Source: Candidatus Enterococcus leclercqii
Lineage (GTDB): Bacteria > Bacillota > Bacilli > Lactobacillales > Enterococcaceae
DNA: 40,991 nucleotides
Reading direction: 5' to 3'
Assembly (NCBI RefSeq): GCF_009933135.1
Contig: NZ_MAEH01000013.1
Coordinates: 1-40,991, forward strand
Under the pieces are notes generated by a model. The model had not been told where the DNA came from. It searched no databases and was given only the letters and a program-made list of their open reading frames with translations. The position numbers and the translations under genes are program-made. Positions within the stretch are counted from its first letter, which is position 1; every line of letters starts with the position of its first letter. This document shows positions 24,368 through 33,449 of this stretch, in pieces.

Positions 24368-25171
24368 TCAGATTGCCAAATGTTTTTCCAAGTAGTCTGC
24401 TAAGCCGTCTTCATCATTGGTTTTTACGGTGACATCATTGGCCACATCTTTTGCCGCTTGTGAGCCGTTAGCCATCGCAACACCCCAACCAGCATAATCC
24501 AACAATTCGATATCGTTGTGTTCGTCACCAAATGCGATGACATTTTGTTGGTCAATCTGCAGGGAATCGGCAATGATTTTGACTCCTCGAGCCTTTTCGA
24601 TTCCTTTGGCAACAATCTCAAGAATTGCTTTTGGTCCACCCCAAGTACGAACGTCCACGTAATCGGAGAACTGTTCGTTCAGCCGATCTGAGACGATTTG
24701 TGCCATTTCGTTATTGGTTTGCACCAACATCGAAGTAGGGTTAGTACGGAGATTTTTCAACAGATTGGCCTCTGTTGGTTTTTCATTGGAAAACAAATAA
24801 GCATCATCGAAATCGATGCGGTCTACAAAGAATGTTTCCCGATTCTCAGCAGCGACATATTCCAGCTGCAGTTCTTCTTTTTGTGCCAAAATCTCAAAAA
24901 CGATATCCCGACTGAACAAAGTTTCGGATTCTTGGGCCCAATTTTGGTAAGGCAAGTGCACCAAGGCGCCATTGAAGTTTACCATTGGGCTTTTCAAAGC
25001 CAACTCCCGATAAAATTGTTCACTCATACGAAACGGACGCCCTGTTGCAATGCTGACGATGTGTCCAGCTTTTGTTGCCCGTTGCAAAACGTGTTTTGTT
25101 TTGGGAGAAATCAACGATTGACCATTCAAGGTGGTGCCGTCTAAGTCGATCGCAATTAATTTTTGTGTCAT
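24368..25171 (-). CDS. Cof-type HAD-IIB phosphatase (YidA-like)
   Basis: This 267-aa cytosolic phosphatase is a second Cof-type HAD protein, distinct from the one at 1742. Motif I is IDLDGTTLNG, motif II IATGRP, then a C2B cap, and motifs III/IV are AKGIEKARGV and AFGDEHNDIELL. YidA-like members dephosphorylate sugar phosphates; the substrate here is not known. GGGGG lies about eight bases before the ATG. It is a single-gene unit, divergent from the purine permease gene. Confidence 0.9.
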   Translation of the reverse strand: MTQKLIAIDLDGTTLNGQSLISPKTKHVLQRATKAGHIVSIATGRPFRMSEQFYRELALKSPMVNFNGALVHLPYQNWAQESETLFSRDIVFEILAQKEELQLEYVAAENRETFFVDRIDFDDAYLFSNEKPTEANLLKNLRTNPTSMLVQTNNEMAQIVSDRLNEQFSDYVDVRTWGGPKAILEIVAKGIEKARGVKIIADSLQIDQQNVIAFGDEHNDIELLDYAGWGVAMANGSQAAKDVANDVTVKTNDEDGLADYLEKHLAI

Positions 25172-25394
25172 GAGATTTGCCCCCTTTCTCTAATTAGTAT
25201 CTGTCACAGTGTACCATATTCTCGCGTTTTCATAAAGTTTTCAAAAGAATTTCTTTGTGGTTTAAGAAAAGCTTAGAGGTGAGTGGCATCAATATATTAT
25301 TGCAAAAGGAGACAAAAAGAAATTTTTTTATAGCAAAAACGAATGACATTTGCCCAAAATAGGCGGATGCTGAAATGTTTCTTAGTAAAACACG

Positions 25395-25409
25395 AACGAT
25401 AAGATCGTT
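25395..25409. promoter_or_regulatory. Palindrome upstream of the purine permease promoter (possible PurR or other operator)
   Basis: AACGAT-AAG-ATCGTT is a perfect six-base inverted repeat 25 bases upstream of the -35 box. The adjoining CGAAC (25393-25397) resembles the core of lactococcal/Bacillus PurBoxes (CCGAACWWT), but only about 10 of 13 positions fit. Confidence 0.35.
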
Positions 25410-25434
25410 TATGTTGGAAAAGATCATAGTTTTC

Positions 25435-25463
25435 TTGATAATTATTAAAATGATTTCTATAAT
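25435..25463 (+). promoter_or_regulatory. Promoter of the purine permease gene
   Basis: TTGATA (25435-25440) and TATAAT (25458-25463) are spaced by 17 bases. The start would be near 25470, leaving a leader of about 57 bases with a near-palindrome CGGGTAATTACTCG around +5 to +20. I see no purine-riboswitch core in this leader. Confidence 0.75.
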
Positions 25464-25526
25464 CAACTTCGGTCGGGTAATTACTCGTATGCAATTATTA
25501 CATCATATTAAGGAGAGACATTTTTT

Positions 25527-26951
25527 ATGGAAAAGTTTTTCAAGTTAAAGGAAAACAACACGACGGTTTCAACTGAGGTTATGGCCGGGGTGACAACTTT
25601 CTTTGCAATGAGCTACATTTTGTTCGTAAATCCTTCCATTTTGTCCTTGTCGGGGATGCCGTTTCAGGCAGTCTTCTTGGCAACAATCATCGCTTCGGTG
25701 ATTGGTACTTTGGTTATGGGGCTATTTGCAAATGTTCCTTATGCGCAAGCACCAGGCATGGGTCTGAATGCTTTCTTTACATTTACTGTTGTTTTTGGTT
25801 TAGGGTACTCTTGGCAAGAAGCTTTGGCGATGGTGTTTATCTGTGGGTTAATCAATATTTTTATCACGATTACTCGAATTCGAAAAATGATTATCCATGC
25901 AATTCCTGAAAGCCTGCAACATGCCATTGGTGGCGGTATTGGTATTTTTGTTGCCTATGTTGGGTTAAAGAATGCCAACTTGTTGAATTTTACTGTTGAA
26001 AAAGCCAATGTGCTAAGCGGTGATTCTGAAACAAGTTTAGTAGCCAATGGTGGTGTGGTGCCGGCTTTGGCGAATTTTGACAATGCTGGAGTCATTTTAG
26101 CCCTTATTGGTTTGGTGATTACTACTCTGCTGGTGGTAAAAAATGTTCGTGGCGGTATTTTAATTGGGATCGTGGCAACCACGATTATCGGTATTTTAAT
26201 GGGTGTGGTAGATCTTTCAGCAATCGATATGAAGGCCAACTCTTTAGGCGCATCGATTAATGAATTGGGAACGACTTTTGGTGCAGCTTTTGGAAAAGAC
26301 GGTATGCAGGCACTGTTTTCAGATGCATCTAAAATCCCCCAAGTGTTGATGACGATTATCGCTTTTAGCTTATCTGACACCTTTGATACAATTGGGACAT
26401 TCATCGGGACGGGACGTCGTACGGGTATCTTTTCAAAAGAAGATGAAGATGCTTTGGAAGATAGCCGCGGGTTCAACACAAAGATGGACAAAGCACTGTT
26501 TGCTGATGCGATTGCAACTTCAGTCGGTGCGATTTTCGGAACGTCTAATACAACAACTTATGTAGAATCTGCTGCCGGGATTGGTGCCGGCGGACGTACC
26601 GGTCTGACTTCAGTCGTCGTCGCTGCCTTGTTTGCACTCTCTAGTTTGTTTTCACCATTGATCTCTGTGGTACCTGCTCAAGCAACAGCGCCAGCTTTGA
26701 TTTTGGTGGGTGTCATGATGTTGGCTTCGTTTGCCGATATTAAATGGACAGACTTGGAAGAAGCGGTTCCTGCTTTCTTCGCTGCGATCTTCATGGGCTT
26801 TTGCTACAGCATCTCATACGGGATTGCAGCCGGTTTTATCTTCTACACTTTGGTGAAAGTTGTTAATGGCAAGTTTAAAGAAGTATCACCAATTATCTGG
26901 GTAGTCGATCTGCTCTTTATTGCGAACTTCGTGATTTTGGCAATTTTGTAA
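25527..26951 (+). CDS. NCS2-family purine permease (AzgA/PbuG-like)
   Basis: This 474-aa membrane protein belongs to the AzgA/PbuG branch of the nucleobase transporter superfamily and probably imports hypoxanthine and guanine (and perhaps adenine) by proton symport. It has about 12-14 membrane segments. Typical motifs are TFFAMSYILFVNPSIL near the N-terminus, APGMGLNAFFTF, HAIGGGIGIFVAYVGLK, the substrate-site region LSDTFDTIGTFIGTGRR and SNTTTYVESAAGIGAGGRTGLTS. Length (about 430-480) fits the branch. AAGGAGAG lies about ten bases before the ATG. It is a single-gene unit with a good promoter and a terminator. Confidence 0.93.
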   Translation: MEKFFKLKENNTTVSTEVMAGVTTFFAMSYILFVNPSILSLSGMPFQAVFLATIIASVIGTLVMGLFANVPYAQAPGMGLNAFFTFTVVFGLGYSWQEALAMVFICGLINIFITITRIRKMIIHAIPESLQHAIGGGIGIFVAYVGLKNANLLNFTVEKANVLSGDSETSLVANGGVVPALANFDNAGVILALIGLVITTLLVVKNVRGGILIGIVATTIIGILMGVVDLSAIDMKANSLGASINELGTTFGAAFGKDGMQALFSDASKIPQVLMTIIAFSLSDTFDTIGTFIGTGRRTGIFSKEDEDALEDSRGFNTKMDKALFADAIATSVGAIFGTSNTTTYVESAAGIGAGGRTGLTSVVVAALFALSSLFSPLISVVPAQATAPALILVGVMMLASFADIKWTDLEEAVPAFFAAIFMGFCYSISYGIAAGFIFYTLVKVVNGKFKEVSPIIWVVDLLFIANFVILAIL

Positions 26952-26971
26952 GCTATTCAAAACGCAACGAG

Positions 26972-27016
26972 AACAAACAGCTTTCCGAGGCGCAATGCTG
27001 CGGAGAGCTGTTTGTT
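26972..27016 (+). terminator. Terminator of the purine permease gene
   Basis: A 16-base stem with one mismatch (AACAAACAGCTTTCCG / CGGAGAGCTGTTTGTT) follows the permease stop by 20 bases. The tail is TGTG rather than a clean T run, so efficiency is uncertain. Confidence 0.75.
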
Positions 27017-27123
27017 TGTGTTTTGAAGTTGGAGAAAGACATGTCAGCATGTTTCTAAGATTTTGGATCAGTGATGTGAATTTCCCAGTGTCAGTACTTT
27101 TTTGAGACGTAGGAGTAGCAAAC

Positions 27124-27234
27124 ATGCTTAATGGTCAATTACCGGCAATGATGAGTGGTGTAGGATTGCTACAGGGGAATTTTGAGTGGACAGTTACGAT
27201 TAACAGTCTAATAAGGTGGAGAGGCTTTGAGTAG
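27124..27234 (+). CDS. Possible 36-aa small ORF upstream of the efflux gene
   Basis: An ATG at 27124 with TAGGAG eight bases upstream opens 36 codons to a TAG at 27234 (starting MLNGQLPAMMSG and ending RWRGFE). It lies in the 340-base gap between the permease terminator and the efflux gene. No homology is recognised and composition is not informative, so it may be chance. Confidence 0.2.
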   Translation: MLNGQLPAMMSGVGLLQGNFEWTVTINSLIRWRGFE

Positions 27235-27264
27235 TTTTCTAAAAGAGGCGTGATGTCCACAGCT

Positions 27265-27277
27265 CGGTTATTAACCG
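27265..27277. promoter_or_regulatory. Operator-like palindrome upstream of the efflux gene
   Basis: CGGTTA-T-TAACCG is a perfect inverted repeat 55 bases upstream of a TATAGT -10 (27332-27337). It might bind a regulator of the efflux pump. Confidence 0.3.
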
Positions 27278-27308
27278 GCGACTAAACTGTAAGAAAACAG
27301 CATGCGGG

Positions 27309-27337
27309 TTTTCCCTTTTTCAAAAGTAAGGTATAGT
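27309..27337 (+). promoter_or_regulatory. Possible promoter of the PmrA-like efflux gene
   Basis: TTTTCC and TATAGT have a 17-base spacer, and the start would lie about 15 bases before the ATG. The -35 is weak. Confidence 0.4.
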
Positions 27338-27359
27338 AAAAAGGAAAGAAGGTTGTAGG

Positions 27360-28556
27360 ATGAAAATCGATTGGCGGCGTAACTTACTGATTTCCTGGAT
27401 TGGCTGTTTTTTTACCGGTGCAAGTTTCAGTTTAGTGATGCCTTTTATTCCGTTGTATATCGAACAATTGGGAACACCTAAAAGCCAGATAGAGCTCTTT
27501 TCAGGATTGGCAATTTCCGTGACCGCATTCGCTTCAGCAATTGTTGCACCGATTTGGGGAAATCTGGCTGATCGTAAAGGGAGAAGGCTGATGATGATCA
27601 GAGCAGCAGTGGGGATGACCTTTACGATGGGGTCATTGGCTTTTGTTCCTGATGTGTATTGGCTTTTAATCATGCGGTTTATGACGGGAATCTTGTCTGG
27701 ATACATACCCAATGCAACGGCGCTGATTGCTTCACAAGCGCCTAAACAAAAGAGTGGCTGGGCATTGGGAACCTTGGCTACTGGTGCTATCGCAGGAAAT
27801 TTGATTGGGCCTTCCATGGGTGGTGCCCTGGCACAGTGGTTTGGGATGGAAAATGTTTTTATCATCACCGGAACAGTCCTGTTGATCACGACAATATTGA
27901 CGATTTTTCTGGTAAAAGAAGACTTCACACCGGTAGCCAAAACTGAAATGATGACCACACGGGAAATTTTGAGAAAAATTCCGAATCTGCAAGTATTGTT
28001 GGGGTTGTTTGTGACCTCGTTGATTTTGCAGATCGGCGTTACCAGCATCAGTCCGATTTTGACGTTATATATTCGACAGCTCAGCGGAGACAGCAGTAAT
28101 GTCTTGTTTGTCAGTGGCTTAATCGTTTCAGTATCAGGAGTCTCGGCAATTTTGTCTTCACCTACTCTGGGTCGAATTGGTGACCGGGTGGGCAATCACA
28201 AAGTGCTGTTGTTTGGTCTGGTTTTATCACTTCTTTGCTTTATTCCGATGGGATTTGTGAGTTCACCATTTCAGCTAGGAGTCCTGCGCTTTTTGTTGGG
28301 CTTTTCTACAGGGGCGCTGATGCCTTCCATCAACACATTGATTTCTAAAATCACACCGACAGAAGGGGTCAGTCGAATCTACAGCTATAACCAAATGTTT
28401 TCTAATTTTGGTCAAGTGCTGGGACCGATGGTGGGGTCAACTGTTGCCCATAGTTTCGGTTATCGAGCAGTGTTCTGGGCCACTAGCGGGTTTGTGCTGT
28501 TGAATATCCTATTGTCACTGTTTAATTTCCGCAAAAATCTACAGGAATCCCTCTGA
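27360..28556 (+). CDS. pmrA: MFS multidrug efflux transporter, PmrA-like
   Basis: This 398-aa, 12-segment major-facilitator protein closely resembles streptococcal PmrA, a drug-proton antiporter that exports fluoroquinolones, dyes and similar cations. The N-terminus (WIGCFFTGASFSLVMPFIPL) and the MFS motif A region (GNLADRKGRRLMMIRA) match this group, and motif C-like GAIAGNLIGPSMGG lies in TM5. RFMTGILSGYIPNATALIAS is also characteristic. The assignment to PmrA is from remembered sequence similarity; the substrates are not shown. AAGG lies seven bases before the ATG. The gene ends 13 bases before a bidirectional terminator. Confidence 0.85.
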   Translation: MKIDWRRNLLISWIGCFFTGASFSLVMPFIPLYIEQLGTPKSQIELFSGLAISVTAFASAIVAPIWGNLADRKGRRLMMIRAAVGMTFTMGSLAFVPDVYWLLIMRFMTGILSGYIPNATALIASQAPKQKSGWALGTLATGAIAGNLIGPSMGGALAQWFGMENVFIITGTVLLITTILTIFLVKEDFTPVAKTEMMTTREILRKIPNLQVLLGLFVTSLILQIGVTSISPILTLYIRQLSGDSSNVLFVSGLIVSVSGVSAILSSPTLGRIGDRVGNHKVLLFGLVLSLLCFIPMGFVSSPFQLGVLRFLLGFSTGALMPSINTLISKITPTEGVSRIYSYNQMFSNFGQVLGPMVGSTVAHSFGYRAVFWATSGFVLLNILLSLFNFRKNLQESL

Positions 28557-28569
28557 TTTGAAATCACAA

Positions 28570-28601
28570 AAAAACCAGTTACAATAGAGTAACTGGTTTT
28601 T
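28570..28601 (+). terminator. Bidirectional terminator between the efflux gene and the YjzD-like gene
   Basis: A perfect 13-base stem, AAAAACCAGTTAC and GTAACTGGTTTTT, with a six-base loop. It serves both convergent genes. Confidence 0.93.
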
Positions 28602-28630
28602 GCTATGAGATGTGACATTGGTTGGCTGAA

Positions 28631-28813
28631 TCAGCCCACTTTTGATTCTTTCGGCGGTGCAACGGTGCCGATCAAGATGACGATCAAGCCGACAATCAAT
28701 GACAAAACAGTAGACAACTGGAAATCGTAGGCTGCGCCGATCAATGCGCTTCCGAGATAACCAACGACTTGGCCCAAGATAAAGGCCCAAAACATAGTCA
28801 TGATATATTTCAT
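28631..28813 (-). CDS. YjzD-like small membrane protein (DUF2929)
   Basis: This 60-aa protein consists of two hydrophobic segments (about residues 3-23 and 32-52) joined by a short loop, with a short polar tail (PPKESKVG). This matches the DUF2929/YjzD family of small firmicute membrane proteins of unknown function. I chose ATG 28813, six bases after GAGGTG; a GTG three codons earlier is part of that site. It is a single-gene unit ending at a bidirectional terminator and is divergent from dnaE. Confidence 0.8.
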   Translation of the reverse strand: MKYIMTMFWAFILGQVVGYLGSALIGAAYDFQLSTVLSLIVGLIVILIGTVAPPKESKVG

Positions 28814-28916
28814 TTCTGGCACCTCTTTTCTAGATGAAAATCTGTCGTAAATAGTTTAACATAATTTCCTGATAAGTAAAGAAAACACAGTTTGGAAATT
28901 TTCTGGAGGTTTTTTC

Positions 28917-31900
28917 ATGAGTTTTCCGCAATTAACAACGACAACCGCTTTTTCATTGCTTCAAAGTACTGTCAAAGTTGAAGAATATGTTACTGCCGGT
29001 CAAAAAGCAGGCTACAGCACACTGGGAATCTGCGACCGCAACGTTCTCACGGCAGCAGTGGAGTTTTACCAAAGCTGTCAAAAGCATGGTATTAAGCCGG
29101 TTATCGGGCTGCATCTGGATTATTACTCTCCGGTTCAACGGGAGGAAAACGAACTGTTGTTGTTTGCTGCTAGCCAGGCAGGCTACGAGACGTTAATTCG
29201 CTTGTCTTCTAAAAAAATGAGTGATGGACAGGTTGCATTAGAAGAGTTTCTTCCTGCAGAAGATGTGATTGCAATCTTGCCTGTTCGCAATGAACTTACC
29301 TATCTTCGTTATGGGCACCCAGAGCTGCTGGAAAAGCGCTTGGAGGAGCTGCAATTCTTATTGCCGAACTTGTACTACAGCGTAGAAGCAAGTAGTGAAA
29401 AAGACAACGCTGCTGGGGAGTGGTTTGATTCTGTGGGAATTCCACCTTTTGCAACTGCGACAGTTGTCAGTTTAAAAGCAGAAGAGTTGCAAGCTGTCAA
29501 AGTGATGACCCATTTGAAGGCAGGTACGCAGATCAATGAATTAGAAGAATTACAACTGACGGGTACGGGACAGCTGCTGTCTGAAAAGCAGGCGACGGAG
29601 TATTTTAATCAACTTGAGCCAAGAGGGTTAGCCAATGCTGAAGCTTTTGCGGATCGCTGTAACTGGCAGCTGCCTTTGCATCAGAAGCTCTTACCTGCTT
29701 ATCCACTGGACAATCAATCTGCTGGGTCTTTTTTGGCAGAGCTTTGCCAGCGTCTTTTGCCTTTGCGAGTAGCAAATAATTCAGCAGATTATCAAAAACG
29801 CCTGGACTACGAGCTTTCAGTCATTCATCAGATGGGCTTTGACGATTACTTTCTAATTGTTTGGGATGTGATGGATTTCGCTCATCGTACCGGGATTGTA
29901 ACCGGGGCTGGCCGAGGTTCTGCTGCAGGTTCTCTGGTGGCCTATGTGTTGTCAATTACCGACGTAGATCCAATCCGTTACGACCTGTTGTTTGAACGCT
30001 TTTTGAATCCTGAGCGTTACAGTATGCCGGATATTGACCTGGATATTCCTGACAATCGGCGCCAAGAAGTGCTGCGCTATGTACAAGAAAAATACGGACG
30101 ATTAAAAATGGCCCAAATTGCAACTTTCGGTACCATGGCAGCTAAGATGGTGCTGAAGGATACGGCGCGGGTTTTCGGCTTGTCACAATCAGAAGCCAAT
30201 CGTTGGTCAAAAGCGGTACCCACTTTAGGAAACGGCCGTAAAATTACATTAAAAGAAGCCTACGATCAATCGGTAGCATTACGAGATTTAGTGAGCCAAA
30301 GTCCCAAAAACCAGACATTGTTTGAAGTGGCTTTAATTTTGGAGGGCCTGCCTCGCCATGTTTCCACCCATGCAGCGGGTGTGGTAATCAGCGATAGGGA
30401 CTTGTTGGAGCTCGTTCCATTACAGGCTGGATCAGATGACATCTTGCTGACTCAGTTTACTATGAATGATGTCGAAACTGTCGGCTTGTTGAAGATGGAT
30501 TTTCTCGGACTGCGAAATTTGTCAATCATTGATGATACCTTGCGGGGAATCAAAAAGGTCACCGGTCAAACTCTGTCACAAAAAGACATCGCATTGGATG
30601 ATCCTGAGACACTGGCTCTATTTCAACGAGGGGATACTGCGGGAATCTTTCAATTTGAATCTGCTGGAATCCGCAATGTGCTGCGCCGCTTGGAGCCGGA
30701 GAATATCGAAGAAATCGCCGCTGTCAATGCCTTGTATCGTCCTGGCCCTGCACAAAACATTGATCACTTTATTCAGCGGAAAAAAGGTCGTGAGAAAGTT
30801 ACCTATCTGGATGAAAGCCTGCGCCCAATTCTGAAAAATACTTATGGGATTATGGTTTATCAGGAGCAAGTTATGCAGGTGGCCAATAAGATGGCGGGTT
30901 TTTCTTTAGGACAAGCGGATCTTTTGCGCCGCGCAATGGGAAAGAAAAAGAAAGAAATCCTAGACGAACAGCGGCAAAATTTTGTTACCGGTGCTGTCGC
31001 TCAAGGGCATTCTCGAGAAAAAGCAGAGGAGGTCTATGGCTACATTGAGCGTTTTGCCGGCTACGGCTTTAATCGTTCCCACGCATTTGCCTATTCGTTT
31101 GTTGGGTTTCAAATGGGGTACTTGAAAGTCCATTACCCGGGACCGTTTTTTGCGGCACTCCTTCAATCTGTCCGGGGCAATACTGGTAAAATCAAGGAGT
31201 ATCTGGCAGAAGCCAAAAAAAGAAGCATTCGAATCATGCCGCCCACCATCAACAAAAGTAGTTTTGGCTTTTATCTGGAGGATTTGAAAACGATTCGCTT
31301 CGGCTTGGGTGCCGTCAAAGGCTTACGACGAGACTTTATCGCTGACGTGGTGGCAGAGCGCAAGCGCAACGGGCCTTATACTTCCCTGGATAATTTTTTA
31401 TACCGCATCGATAATAAATGGCGTAAAACCGATATCTTAGAACCGTTGATCCAAGTTGGAGTATTCGATGAGATTGAAGAAAATCGTCGCCAACTCATGA
31501 GTGAATTGGAAGGGAAAATTCAAAATATCCAATACAGTGGCGGTAGTATGGATTTGTTAGATTTGATGACTCTGAAGGTAACTGATGTACGGGAATACTC
31601 ATTGGAAGAAAAGTTGGATTTAGAAGAAGCGTATCTGGGGGTCTATCTGTCAGGTCATCCGGTAGAAAAGTATGGCCTGCTGCAAGAACGAGCACACATT
31701 CACCATATCACAGAACTTGTGGCAGGTGAAAAAGCAAAAGTCTTGTTATATTTGCGGAATATTCGCGAGATCCGTACTAAAAAAGGCGATCAGATGGCCT
31801 TTTTAGAAGGTAATGATCCTACAGGTGAACTGAGTGTGACGATTTTTCCTGACTTATACCGACAAGTGCGACAGACCTTTGAAGTGGGGGATGTCATTTA

Positions 31901-32225
31901 TATTGAAGGAAAAGGGGAAGTCAGCAAGTACAATCAAGAGCTGCAGCTGATTGCGGAGCGGTTGCTGCCCGCAGAAAAAGCGCAAGAACAATTAAGCCAG
32001 ACGACCTGCTATTTACGCATTCTGCCAGAAAAGGAAACCGCGGCTGATTTGAATCAGCTTTTACACCTGATTCGCAGTCATCCCGGGGATGTGCCGGTGA
32101 TATTGGTCTATGCAGCTTCCGGTGTGAAAAAGATTCTCTCTCATGAAAATCAAATCGAAAATTCGGCGGCGGTAAGCAGTGAACTAGCAGGCTTACTGGG
32201 TTCAGAGAATGTTGTATTTAAATAG
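28917..32225 (+). CDS. dnaE: DNA polymerase III alpha subunit DnaE
   Basis: This 1102-aa protein is the DnaE-type replicative polymerase, which in firmicutes works beside PolC and extends RNA primers. The domains in order are an N-terminal PHP domain (about 1-210), the palm/thumb/fingers core with TGAGRGSAAGSLVAYV and the catalytic aspartates in PDIDLDIPDNRR (about residue 380), FGTMAAKMVLKD, the tandem helix-hairpin-helix region, and an OB-fold domain near the C-terminus (VLLYLRNIREIRTKKG). The PHP domain lacks the HxH metal ligands at its start (TTTAFSLLQS instead of VHLHVHS.YS), so it is probably inactive as a nuclease. GGAGG lies seven to eight bases before the ATG. It is followed by pfkA after 173 bases. 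Confidence 0.97.
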   Translation: MSFPQLTTTTAFSLLQSTVKVEEYVTAGQKAGYSTLGICDRNVLTAAVEFYQSCQKHGIKPVIGLHLDYYSPVQREENELLLFAASQAGYETLIRLSSKKMSDGQVALEEFLPAEDVIAILPVRNELTYLRYGHPELLEKRLEELQFLLPNLYYSVEASSEKDNAAGEWFDSVGIPPFATATVVSLKAEELQAVKVMTHLKAGTQINELEELQLTGTGQLLSEKQATEYFNQLEPRGLANAEAFADRCNWQLPLHQKLLPAYPLDNQSAGSFLAELCQRLLPLRVANNSADYQKRLDYELSVIHQMGFDDYFLIVWDVMDFAHRTGIVTGAGRGSAAGSLVAYVLSITDVDPIRYDLLFERFLNPERYSMPDIDLDIPDNRRQEVLRYVQEKYGRLKMAQIATFGTMAAKMVLKDTARVFGLSQSEANRWSKAVPTLGNGRKITLKEAYDQSVALRDLVSQSPKNQTLFEVALILEGLPRHVSTHAAGVVISDRDLLELVPLQAGSDDILLTQFTMNDVETVGLLKMDFLGLRNLSIIDDTLRGIKKVTGQTLSQKDIALDDPETLALFQRGDTAGIFQFESAGIRNVLRRLEPENIEEIAAVNALYRPGPAQNIDHFIQRKKGREKVTYLDESLRPILKNTYGIMVYQEQVMQVANKMAGFSLGQADLLRRAMGKKKKEILDEQRQNFVTGAVAQGHSREKAEEVYGYIERFAGYGFNRSHAFAYSFVGFQMGYLKVHYPGPFFAALLQSVRGNTGKIKEYLAEAKKRSIRIMPPTINKSSFGFYLEDLKTIRFGLGAVKGLRRDFIADVVAERKRNGPYTSLDNFLYRIDNKWRKTDILEPLIQVGVFDEIEENRRQLMSELEGKIQNIQYSGGSMDLLDLMTLKVTDVREYSLEEKLDLEEAYLGVYLSGHPVEKYGLLQERAHIHHITELVAGEKAKVLLYLRNIREIRTKKGDQMAFLEGNDPTGELSVTIFPDLYRQVRQTFEVGDVIYIEGKGEVSKYNQELQLIAERLLPAEKAQEQLSQTTCYLRILPEKETAADLNQLLHLIRSHPGDVPVILVYAASGVKKILSHENQIENSAAVSSELAGLLGSENVVFK

Positions 32226-32251
32226 CTTACATGTGCTTTTCAGTAAATAAT

Positions 32252-32266
32252 ACCTTCCGTTTTCAT
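32252..32266 (-). promoter_or_regulatory. Candidate cre (CcpA) site upstream of pfkA
   Basis: The minus strand reads ATGAAAACGGAAGGT, which fits WTGNAANCGNWNNCW with one mismatch. It is centred about 70 bases upstream of the predicted pfkA start, a position compatible with activation by CcpA, as known for the pfk-pyk operon of Lactococcus. Confidence 0.35.
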
Positions 32267-32292
32267 TTTTTTCAAATTGTTGTAGGATAATC

Positions 32293-32321
32293 AAGACATT
32301 TCAAGGATTTAATGGTAAAAT
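32293..32321 (+). promoter_or_regulatory. Probable pfkA promoter
   Basis: AAGACA and TAAAAT with a 17-base spacer predict a start near 32328 and a leader of about 70 bases. Confidence 0.5.
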
Positions 32322-32386
32322 GTTACTCGTGGTTAATGCCTAACAGGTATTATTTGTATCAAACCGAACAAAACAACATTTAATGA

Positions 32387-33361
<975 letters not shown>

Positions 33362-33449
33362 TTTTCTGCGACAAGATCAAGGGCAGCATGAAACTTGAAA
33401 AAAGAGCTTAAAGCAGCTTTTTTAAATAAAGGAATAGGAGCGTTCAGTA

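Noticed and set aside
25464-25526. Possible purine riboswitch before the purine permease
   Set aside because: The leader is only about 57 bases and lacks the conserved loop and junction sequences of the purine aptamer.
27320-28195. 291-codon antisense frame in the efflux gene
   Set aside because: The plus-strand product is a clear MFS transporter; the antisense frame has no recognisable protein features.
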